Source: Clostridiales bacterium (lineage in GTDB: Bacteria > Bacillota > Clostridia > Saccharofermentanales > DTU023). From it: a stretch of 14,850 bases of DNA. The DNA lies in NCBI GenBank assembly GCA_004556455.1, contig SFGY01000025.1:1-14850 (forward strand). Direction: 5' to 3'. The notes under the pieces were generated by a model. That model did no database searches, was not told where the DNA came from, and saw only the letters and a program-made list of their open reading frames with translations. A program made the translations under genes and the position numbers. This document shows, in pieces, positions 7,058 to 13,690 of the stretch; the stretch's first letter is position 1; each line of letters starts with the position of its first letter.

Positions 7058-8080
7058 ATGGATATTACCAAAAGAGATTCAAAAATGCTGAAGGGCGTAG
7101 CGATCCTCGCTATGCTGATGTTGCATCTCTTCTGTCGGAGGGATAACCTGCCCTACAACCCTTTGCTGTGGATAGGGGATACACCACTGATTTACTACTT
7201 CGGCTTGTTCGGAGACATCTGTGTGGCGATTTATTGCTTTGTCAGCGGCTATGCCCATTACATGCAGTCCTCCAAAACAGAGCTACGGCATCGCTGGAAG
7301 CGTCTCCTTCGTTTTTTAATCCCATTTTGGGTAATTGCGGCGGTATTCTCGTTGATTGGCATACTCACAGGCAATTCTGTGATTCCCGGCAGTGTAAAGG
7401 AATTTCTGCTGAATTGCCTGACCATTAAGAACAGCTATAACGGCGCATGGTGGTATGCGAATACTTACATACTATTGGTCGCTTTGCAGCCGCTTTCGCG
7501 CAAATTTGTGGAACGGTGTCCGGCGTGGGCTGTGCTTCTTACTTCCTTCGCATTTTACACCGTTGGTTATGGTATTCGGTTCTGGGGGTGGGGCAGCTGC
7601 TGCTCGGCTGTGCTGGCCTGGATTATTACGCACATAGGACTGCTGGGCACTTCCTATTTCCCGTATGTCATTGGTATGTTGTTCTGCAAAAAACAGGTGG
7701 TTGCTACCCTGCGGCAGCGGTTGGCTTCTGTTAAGGCCAGCAACATTTGTATATTCACCGGGGTTACCTTTGCTGGCATGATCGTAGTGCATGGGGTGAT
7801 ACAGCCGCTCTTTGTCGCATTCATTACTGCGACCGTGACGATCATTCTGCTCTGCATTTGCCCTCTTCCTGTGTGGCTGACAAATCTCCTTTGCTATTTC
7901 GGTGAGCATTCCACGAACATCTGGCTTGTCCATATGTTCTTCTACGGAAGCCTATTTCATGGAATCATGTTTTTCTTGAAATACCCGATTCCTGTTTTGC
8001 TCCTTCTGATCGCGCTTTCGCTTGCGTCATCCTATGTGATCAGGTGGCTGAGCAGATCTATTTTGAAGCTTGTGAGGTAA
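7058..8080 (+). CDS. Acyltransferase-3 family membrane protein (probable glycan O-acyltransferase)
   Basis: A 340-residue multi-pass protein with about ten membrane segments. Acyltransferase-3 marks are present in order: basic DITKRDSKMLKGVAILAMLMLHLF with the conserved His23, GDICVAIYCFVSGYAHY (52-68), a basic loop RHRWKRLLRFLIPFWV (77-92), an extracytoplasmic WWYANTYI (131-138), and a late GEHSTNIWLVHMFF (282-295) with His292. Family members move acetyl or other acyl groups across the membrane onto sugars, so this protein probably O-acetylates the repeat unit. The length is typical of the core domain with no extra SGNH domain. GGAG (7048-7051) precedes ATG 7058 by 6 bases. It sits between a GT4 and a GT32 gene, in line with a decorating role. 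The target sugar and whether acetyl is the group moved are unknown. Confidence 0.87.
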   Translation: MDITKRDSKMLKGVAILAMLMLHLFCRRDNLPYNPLLWIGDTPLIYYFGLFGDICVAIYCFVSGYAHYMQSSKTELRHRWKRLLRFLIPFWVIAAVFSLIGILTGNSVIPGSVKEFLLNCLTIKNSYNGAWWYANTYILLVALQPLSRKFVERCPAWAVLLTSFAFYTVGYGIRFWGWGSCCSAVLAWIITHIGLLGTSYFPYVIGMLFCKKQVVATLRQRLASVKASNICIFTGVTFAGMIVVHGVIQPLFVAFITATVTIILLCICPLPVWLTNLLCYFGEHSTNIWLVHMFFYGSLFHGIMFFLKYPIPVLLLLIALSLASSYVIRWLSRSILKLVR

Positions 8081-8084
8081 CATC

Positions 8085-8780
8085 ATGATCCCGAAGATCA
8101 TCCACTACTGCTGGTTCGGCCGGGGCGAAAAGCCGGAGCTGGCGAAAAAGTGCATTGCCAGCTGGCGCAAATTCTGCCCGGATTTTGAGATCCGCGAGTG
8201 GAACGAGGACAACTGCGATTATCTTGCCATGCCCTTCATGGCTGAGGCGTATGCTGCCAAGAAGTATGCGTTTGTGTCGGATGTTATGCGGCTTCTGGTG
8301 CTGGAGCAGTACGGCGGCGTGTACTTCGATACCGACGTGGAGGTCGTGCGGGATATCGCGCCGCTGATGGATGACGAGGGCTTCATCGGATTTGAAAATG
8401 ACCAATATGTCGCATCGGGACTGACCATTGCATCCGTGCCGCATCACCCGGTCGTGCAGGCGATGATCGAGGAGTATCAGAAGCTGCATTTCGTTAATGC
8501 AGACGGCACAACGAATGCGGTGGGGTGTCCGTATCTGAATACGGACGTCATGGAGCGCTACGGCCTTGTCCGAAACGGTCAGGAGCAGACTGTGGCGGGC
8601 ATTCATGTCTACCCGGCGGACTTTTTCAACCCGCTGGACAGCGTGACCGGGAAGCTGGCGAAAACGGAGAATACATACTCCATTCACTGGTACTCTATGA
8701 GCTGGCTACCGAAAAGAACACGGTTAAAAGCCAGAATCGGGCGGATTGCCCGACGAATGATCAAGGCAATCCGTAACTAG
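8085..8780 (+). CDS. GT32-family glycosyltransferase (Och1/capsular type with DXD)
   Basis: A 231-residue soluble-looking protein. It begins IPKIIHYCWFG (2-12), the family start, followed by CIASWRKFCPDFEIREWNE (23-41, the typical SW-xx-PD-E---W block), AFVSDVMRLLVL (62-73) and YGGVYFDTDVEV (76-87), in which Asp82-Thr-Asp84 is the DXD metal and nucleotide-sugar site. An IHWYSMSW block (200-207) near the C-terminus and a strongly basic tail (KRTRLKARIGRIARRMIKAIR) may touch the membrane. It is a retaining transferase; family members add mannose, galactose or other hexoses, so no sugar can be named. GAGG (8074-8077) lies 7 bases before ATG 8085. The gene is 4 bases from the acyltransferase gene and 11 from the following GT2. 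The core is GC-rich like the two GT4 genes. Confidence 0.92.
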   Translation: MIPKIIHYCWFGRGEKPELAKKCIASWRKFCPDFEIREWNEDNCDYLAMPFMAEAYAAKKYAFVSDVMRLLVLEQYGGVYFDTDVEVVRDIAPLMDDEGFIGFENDQYVASGLTIASVPHHPVVQAMIEEYQKLHFVNADGTTNAVGCPYLNTDVMERYGLVRNGQEQTVAGIHVYPADFFNPLDSVTGKLAKTENTYSIHWYSMSWLPKRTRLKARIGRIARRMIKAIRN

Positions 8781-8791
8781 AGGAGATACAT

Positions 8792-9817
8792 ATGCCGAAA
8801 GTCAGTATTATCGTTCCGGTTTATAACGCCGAAAAGTATTTGCGTGAGTGTGTGGAGAGCGTGCTGTGCCAAACACTCTCTGATATTGAACTGATTCTGG
8901 TGGATGATGGTTCTACTGACAGCAGCCCGACACTCTGCGATCAGTACGCGGCGCAGGATCGCCGGGTGAAGGTGATCCACAAACCCAATGGCCGGGCCGC
9001 GTCCGCGCGGAACGCGGGACTTCGTGTTGCATCCGGGGAATATGTCGCCTTTGTTGACGCGGATGACTGGATATCCCCGGACATGTATGAAAAAATGCTG
9101 CAAACCAATGCGGATGTGACACTATGCGATTATGTCCGCTTTCAGGGAGAAAAGCTGTTTCCGTTTACTCAGCCCAATGTAGCGGCGGGCTTCTATAATA
9201 AGGCCCAGATCCGAGAGAAGATATATCCGCATCTGGTCATGGATGGGATCGAGTATCCCATTACGATTTCAAACTGGGCGTTGCTCATTCGACGGGAGAT
9301 TATTGTAAAAAATCGCCTGTCGTACCGTGAGGATATCCGTATCAGCGAGGATGCGCCATTTGGCTCCGAGGTGCTGTATTGCGCGGACAGCTTTGCCTAC
9401 TTAAAAGGAGAGCAGCTCTATCACTACCGCATGACAGAAGGCTCTGCCTCCAGAACCTATCAGCCGTGGTGGTGGGACAGCAGCCTGAAGATCAACGAGG
9501 AGACAGAAAATTTCTTCACCAAATGCGCAGATTATGATTTCACCCAGCAGATCAAGTCCAACATGTTCTATCTGGCGCGGGCTGAGATTTATTACATTAT
9601 GGCAAATTCCAAGCTGTCGCGGGAAGAACAGACCAACAAGATCAGAGCGGTCATGAACCATCCCCGTGTGATACGGATGATGAAGGACTTTGACATCAGT
9701 CCATATCCGATTCAATTTAAGCTGCTTTACTGGTCGATCCGATGCCGGTCTGTGGCGTTGAGAAGGATGGTTGGGTACTGTTCAAGCATAACCACTCTGC
9801 TCAGACGGATTCATTAG
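8792..9817 (+). CDS. GT2-family glycosyltransferase
   Basis: A 341-residue GT-A enzyme: VSIIVPVYNAEKYLRECVES (4-23), LVDDGSTDSS (36-45), NGRAASARNAG (66-76), FVDADDWI (87-94; metal-binding DADD), and the acceptor-site motif ISEDAPFGSEVL (184-195, Glu186-Asp187). The region 215-235 (TEGSASRTYQPWWWDS) is rich in aromatic residues and follows the family's usual H-Y-R turn. The C-terminus is basic (IRCRSVALRRM) without a clear membrane helix. It is an inverting sugar transferase, probably one step in repeat-unit assembly. AGGAG (8781-8785) is 6 bases before ATG 8792, and the intergenic gap is 11 bases. It is the first of five GT2 genes in a row. Its DNA is intermediate in composition between the GC-rich genes before it and the AT-richer ones after. 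Confidence 0.92.
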   Translation: MPKVSIIVPVYNAEKYLRECVESVLCQTLSDIELILVDDGSTDSSPTLCDQYAAQDRRVKVIHKPNGRAASARNAGLRVASGEYVAFVDADDWISPDMYEKMLQTNADVTLCDYVRFQGEKLFPFTQPNVAAGFYNKAQIREKIYPHLVMDGIEYPITISNWALLIRREIIVKNRLSYREDIRISEDAPFGSEVLYCADSFAYLKGEQLYHYRMTEGSASRTYQPWWWDSSLKINEETENFFTKCADYDFTQQIKSNMFYLARAEIYYIMANSKLSREEQTNKIRAVMNHPRVIRMMKDFDISPYPIQFKLLYWSIRCRSVALRRMVGYCSSITTLLRRIH

Positions 9818-9824
9818 ATTGTTG

Positions 9825-9832
9825 AAAGGAGG
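9825..9832 (+). promoter_or_regulatory. Strong ribosome binding site AAAGGAGG in a 23-base gap
   Basis: AAAGGAGG, a near-complete match to the 16S rRNA 3' end, lies 8 bases before ATG 9841. It is the strongest site in the window and sits in one of the two widest gaps. No promoter or terminator is visible in the gap (9818-9840), so translation rather than transcription seems to be set here. Confidence 0.8.
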
Positions 9833-9840
9833 AATACGAA

Positions 9841-10842
9841 ATGGAAGCACAGCCTCTTATCATGGTAATAGTTCCCGTATACAATGTTGAAAAGTACTTG
9901 CGGAGGTGTCTGGACAGTATTATTCGGCAGACGTATCAGAATCTGGAGATTCTGTGTATTGATGACGGAAGTATTGATAACTCCGGTGAAATCTGCGAAC
10001 AGTATGCTGCACGGGATAAACGGATCAAAGTGCTTCGTCAAGAGAATCAAGGTGTCAGCGCAGCACGCAACAAAGGCCTTGATACGGCAACAGGAGAATA
10101 CATAGCATTTGTGGACAGTGACGATTATATCGCAGCAGATGTACTTGAGCAGTTATACCAGAGTGTCGTCTCCTCAGATGCGACATGCGTGATTTGTGGC
10201 TATAACTGCGTAGATTCAAATGGGAGTATCCTCAGTACATATTCTGTGCATTCTGTACAGCAGTATTCAGGTGTTGAGTCATTGCGTCGCCACTATTATC
10301 ATGCAAGTGGCGAAGAAAATTTTGTAACCGTTTGGGGGAAACTTTTCTGTAAAAAGCTATTTTCAGACCTTCGATTTAGAACCGGGATTTGCTATAAAGA
10401 TATACATCTCATGCCATATTGGCTGCTACAATCGGAAAAAGTCGTGCTCATCCCCTATGCCGGATACAACTATACACAAAACGAAAACAGCATCATGCAT
10501 AAGACAGATGAAGCTCACAGTACAAGACTATACAAGAGTGCATTTGTAATATGGCAGGAGCATCTTGAACTATACAAGCAGCGTGGGCTTGAAGATTTTG
10601 AAAATGCTGTTTATTGCGCGATTGTCAACAAAGTCATAGCACATAGTTTGGCAGAAAGCATTCCCAATGAAATGGTGCACGAGTCGCTAGCTTTGGCACA
10701 CCGCTATACGAAAAAGCTGGTATGGCATACGGCGCTCCCAGTTAAACAGAAGTTGTATTTTGCACTTTTTTCAATTTTAGGTCCGAAGTATTTCAGATCC
10801 TTCATGCGCATGCGTAGTGCTCACCGCTCCGAGTCTGATTAA
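9841..10842 (+). CDS. GT2-family glycosyltransferase with altered acceptor motif
   Basis: A 333-residue GT-A enzyme: IMVIVPVYNVEKYLRRCLDS (7-26), CIDDGSIDNS (39-48; Ile replaces the usual Thr), NQGVSAARNKG (69-79), TGEYIAFVDSDDYI (84-97; DSDD at 92-95). The site where related enzymes have (Y/G)ED reads CYKDIHLMPYWL (184-195), so Lys186 replaces the expected Glu while Asp187 is kept. The tail carries LPVKQKLYFALFSIL, a membrane-facing motif like those of the genes at 4848 and 12757. It is probably an inverting sugar transferase; activity may depend on Asp187 alone. Strong ribosome site AAAGGAGG precedes ATG 9841 by 8 bases. DNA is AT-rich (21 of 60 G or C at 10321-10380), unlike the GC-rich genes before 8780. 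The sugar added is unknown. Confidence 0.9.
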   Translation: MEAQPLIMVIVPVYNVEKYLRRCLDSIIRQTYQNLEILCIDDGSIDNSGEICEQYAARDKRIKVLRQENQGVSAARNKGLDTATGEYIAFVDSDDYIAADVLEQLYQSVVSSDATCVICGYNCVDSNGSILSTYSVHSVQQYSGVESLRRHYYHASGEENFVTVWGKLFCKKLFSDLRFRTGICYKDIHLMPYWLLQSEKVVLIPYAGYNYTQNENSIMHKTDEAHSTRLYKSAFVIWQEHLELYKQRGLEDFENAVYCAIVNKVIAHSLAESIPNEMVHESLALAHRYTKKLVWHTALPVKQKLYFALFSILGPKYFRSFMRMRSAHRSESD

Positions 10843-10844
10843 GT

Positions 10845-10848
10845 GGAG
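10845..10848 (+). promoter_or_regulatory. Ribosome binding site GGAG that decides the start at 10855
   Basis: GGAG lies 6 bases before ATG 10855. The upstream in-frame GTG at 10843 overlaps the site itself and cannot use it, so ATG 10855 is the start; the protein then begins directly with MKVTIIVPVFN as relatives do. Confidence 0.65.
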
Positions 10849-10854
10849 TTCCAG

Positions 10855-11850
10855 ATGAAAGTGACGATAATTGTCCCTGTTTTTAACAAAGAATTATATG
10901 TAAACAGTGTCTTATCAAATATAGCCGATCAGACACTTGCAGATTTTGAGTGCCTTGTGATTGACGATGGATCGACAGATATGTCAGGGAAAATCTGCGA
11001 TGCCTTTGCAGCGAGAGACAGCCGTTTTCAAGTGTTCCATATTCCCAACGGCGGAGTGTCCCACGCGCGCAATCTGGGCCTTGAAAAGGCAACCGGTCAG
11101 TATATTACATTTGTCGATGCCGATGATCATATTGAGCCTGCCTATTTGCAGCAACTGTATGCAGACATAGAAAACAGTAAGGCAGATATGGTAATTGCGG
11201 GTTTGCAGAAGTTCTGGAAGGATGGACGACCGCCTGTTGTAGTTGAAGTTCCCTATCATGGAATAAAGAAAATAACGCGGCTGTTGCCGGAATTTGCTAC
11301 TGTTCAGCGGCACACAGGCATTTATGGGTATGGCTGTGCAAAACTAGTGCGCAGAGAATTGATATCCGATATTCGTTTTTCGGAATGGCTGCATTTGGCT
11401 GAGGATTTTGAGTTTTATCTTCGCGTATATCCAAGAGTTAAAACTGTCTATTTTGACGATCTGTGCAAGTACTATTATCTACAGGAAGCGGATAACTCAT
11501 CGGCCATCGTTAACAGCGCAGATATTGACTATCTCGCACAATTAAAAGTAAACTTATCCTATCGGAGCTTTTTGCAAAATGCGGGGTACTACATAGAAAA
11601 GAATCGGGAAATTGTGGACGCGCTCATAGCTAACTATGCGTTCTTTTCAATTTTCCATTGTGTACGTGAACAGATCCCCGCAAAGGTCAATGAAGTACAT
11701 AGCCTGCTTATTGAAAATGATTTCCGCATCAACGGAAGAGGAGTCTTGCAGCTGGTTATTCTATTTTGCGTTCAACATGATATGAAAAAGTCGCCTCAAG
11801 TCATTATGAAGGCGTATGATACCCTGCGTGCATTGAAAAGGAGACTGTGA
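10855..11850 (+). CDS. GT2-family glycosyltransferase
   Basis: A 331-residue GT-A enzyme: VTIIVPVFNKELYVNSVLSN (3-22), VIDDGSTDMS (35-44), NGGVSHARNLG (65-75), FVDADDHI (86-93; DADD) and the acceptor motif HLAEDFEFYLRVYP (180-193, Glu183-Asp184). The segment 204-216 (CKYYYLQEADNSS) is the usual Y-Y---E---S turn seen in this subfamily. No clear membrane helix is seen at the C-terminus, which ends in a basic stretch (TLRALKRRL). It is an inverting sugar transferase, probably acting on the growing lipid-linked unit. It starts 12 bases after the preceding gene and ends 1 base before the next, whose ribosome site lies in its last codons. DNA is AT-leaning like its neighbours. It may be a diverged relative of the adjacent genes, but the likeness is that of the whole family. 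Sugar unknown. Confidence 0.91.
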   Translation: MKVTIIVPVFNKELYVNSVLSNIADQTLADFECLVIDDGSTDMSGKICDAFAARDSRFQVFHIPNGGVSHARNLGLEKATGQYITFVDADDHIEPAYLQQLYADIENSKADMVIAGLQKFWKDGRPPVVVEVPYHGIKKITRLLPEFATVQRHTGIYGYGCAKLVRRELISDIRFSEWLHLAEDFEFYLRVYPRVKTVYFDDLCKYYYLQEADNSSAIVNSADIDYLAQLKVNLSYRSFLQNAGYYIEKNREIVDALIANYAFFSIFHCVREQIPAKVNEVHSLLIENDFRINGRGVLQLVILFCVQHDMKKSPQVIMKAYDTLRALKRRL

Positions 11851-11851
11851 T

Positions 11852-12760
11852 ATGCCGTATTTTACGGTTTTTACTCCAACATTTAATCGAGCATACATAT
11901 TGCCCCAGCTTTATCATTCACTTTGTGAGCAGTCCTGCAAGGATTTCGAATGGCTCATTGTCGATGATGGCTCCAGTGATCAAACGGGCGAGCTGATCGC
12001 GCGGTGGAAAGAACGCGAAAACGGATTTGTAATTCGCTGCTATCAGATTCCCAACGGAGGGAAACCCCGCGCTATAAACTTTGGCATCACAAAAGCAAGC
12101 GGAAGGTTCTTCTTCATGGTGGATTCTGATGACCAATTGACCGTTGATGCAATAGAAAAAATGCGAGTATGGTGTAAAGAGATCGAAACAGCTCCTGAGT
12201 TCATTGGAGCAGGAGCGGCCAGAGGATATCCAGACGGAAGATACTTGAAAGGGATTCCGCCCCGTACCAATCAGCACGGTTATGTAGATGCCACGAATCT
12301 TGAACGGAGCAAATACGATCTCGATGCAGATATGTGCGAAGCATACAAGACTTCGATGTTCCGACAGTTTCCGATGGCCGAGTGGCCCGGCGAAAAATTC
12401 GCTCCGGAGCAAATTGCATTAAATGAAATTGCACTGAACGGATATAAGCTTCGCTGGCACAAGGATATCATATATGTGTGCGACTATTTGGAAGATGGCC
12501 TCACCAAGGGTTGGAGATCCCTCGTAAGAAAAAACCCAATGGGCTATGCAATGATGTATAACCATATGCTGAAATATCCGGATTTGAGTGTACAGCAACG
12601 GTTCAGTGCAGCCTGTCAGCATGTCGCATTATCAATTCTGGGAAAACATCCGGAGTATATATGGAAAAGCAATCGCTTACTGTATACGATTCCGGCGATC
12701 CCCATTGGGGTTGTATTATCGTTCCGGCGGAAGCGTCAACTCATGGAGAGTGAAACATGA
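11852..12760 (+). CDS. GT2-family glycosyltransferase, TPTFNR subtype
   Basis: A 302-residue GT-A enzyme: FTVFTPTFNRAYILPQLYHS (4-23), LCEQSCKDFEWLIVDDGSSDQT (DDGSS 38-42), NGGKPRAIN (68-76), FFFMVDSDDQL (86-96; DSDD at 91-94), WPGEKFAPE (178-186) and LEDGLTKG (213-220). The end (PAIPIGVVLSFRRKR) is hydrophobic then basic, as in the gene at 3946, of which it looks like a relative (same opening, same cysteine pair, same G-E-K segment). This subtype has FTP-YNR openings instead of the IIVPVYN of its GT2 neighbours. It is probably an inverting sugar transferase; sugar unknown. AAGGAG (11838-11843) is 8 bases before ATG 11852, and the end overlaps the next gene by 4 bases (ATGA). DNA is AT-leaning while the relative at 3946 is GC-rich, so a recent duplication is unlikely. 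Confidence 0.91.
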   Translation: MPYFTVFTPTFNRAYILPQLYHSLCEQSCKDFEWLIVDDGSSDQTGELIARWKERENGFVIRCYQIPNGGKPRAINFGITKASGRFFFMVDSDDQLTVDAIEKMRVWCKEIETAPEFIGAGAARGYPDGRYLKGIPPRTNQHGYVDATNLERSKYDLDADMCEAYKTSMFRQFPMAEWPGEKFAPEQIALNEIALNGYKLRWHKDIIYVCDYLEDGLTKGWRSLVRKNPMGYAMMYNHMLKYPDLSVQQRFSAACQHVALSILGKHPEYIWKSNRLLYTIPAIPIGVVLSFRRKRQLMESET

Positions 12761-13665
12761 TCAGTGTAATCATTCCCATTTACAATGCTGCGCCCTACCT
12801 GCCGGAGATGTTGCAATCACTTCTTGAACAGACAGAGCGTGATCTTGAGATATTATTGATCAATGATGGCAGCACGGATTCTTCTGCTGATATCTGTAAG
12901 GCGGCGGCACAGGAGGACGCAAGAATCCGCTATGTCTTCCAGCAGAATGCTGGAGTATCCGCAGCTCGAAACCGTGCATTGACTCTGGCAAAGGGCGAAT
13001 ACATCGCATTTCTGGATGCAGATGACAGAATTGATCTGAATTACTTTGAGCAGCTTTCCTTGGCATGCCGCGGTGCAGATATTTCTGTCTGCGACATCTC
13101 TGTTGAAACAAGAGATGGTGAACAGCAGGCTGTTTTTTCTGCGGGAAATCAAAGCTTTTCTGCACCGGATGCGATGAATCTATTGCTGACAAGAAAAGGT
13201 ATTAACTCTGGTCCATGTGGAAAGCTGTTTCGCCGCGAAACCATAGCAGACTTGAAATTCCCGCCGCTAAAAGCATATGAGGACATCCTGTTTGTCCGCG
13301 ATGCTTTTGCGCGTGCAGAAAATGTGACCTCAACTTCAAAAACCGCATATCACTACTACCAAAATGCCGGAAGCGCGATGGCTCAACAGAAGAAAGCTCC
13401 GTCTCAAGACATTATTTTTGCAACTGCCGACCTGCTGGAGTACATAGTGCAGCACACGGAACTGAATCCGATGTGCTTTTATATCACAGTGTCGCATCTC
13501 TATCAATATGTGCTGGGACTTGATCGCAACGATCTGTTGGGACAGCAATTCAGACACGAGGTTAGACGTTTGTACCGCAAGCACTGGACGGATATCGCTT
13601 TCTGCAAAGCATTTCCGTGGAAAGAAAAAATTTTGTATCTGCTGTTTACCTTTGGATTGAGATAA
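12757..13665 (+). CDS. GT2-family glycosyltransferase
   Basis: A 302-residue GT-A enzyme: ISVIIPIYNAAPYLPEMLQS (2-21), LINDGSTDSS (34-43), NAGVSAARNRA (64-74), EYIAFLDADDRI (81-92; DADD 87-90), a GPCGKLFRRE acceptor-domain turn (152-161) and KAYEDILFVRDAF (172-184) with Glu175-Asp176 as the acceptor-site pair. The end carries FPWKEKILYLLFTF, a hydrophobic motif shared in outline with the genes at 4848 and 9841 and likely to lie along the membrane. It is one of the shorter members of its type, although all motifs are intact. GGAG (12745-12748) lies 8 bases before ATG 12757. It overlaps the preceding gene by 4 bases, and 25 bases separate it from the pyruvyl transferase. It is an inverting sugar transferase of unknown specificity. 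Confidence 0.91.
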   Translation: MISVIIPIYNAAPYLPEMLQSLLEQTERDLEILLINDGSTDSSADICKAAAQEDARIRYVFQQNAGVSAARNRALTLAKGEYIAFLDADDRIDLNYFEQLSLACRGADISVCDISVETRDGEQQAVFSAGNQSFSAPDAMNLLLTRKGINSGPCGKLFRRETIADLKFPPLKAYEDILFVRDAFARAENVTSTSKTAYHYYQNAGSAMAQQKKAPSQDIIFATADLLEYIVQHTELNPMCFYITVSHLYQYVLGLDRNDLLGQQFRHEVRRLYRKHWTDIAFCKAFPWKEKILYLLFTFGLR

Positions 13666-13690
13666 CTAGAGAATCAGGCTGGGTAATGAA

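Noticed and set aside
8738..8752. CGGGC-GGATT-GCCCG hairpin near the end of the GT32 gene as a terminator
   Set aside because: Only five pairs, within the coding region, and no T run follows; the operon plainly continues.
9818..9840. A possible internal promoter or terminator in the 23-base gap
   Set aside because: The gap holds little more than the ribosome site; no hairpin with T run and no -35/-10 pair could be made out.
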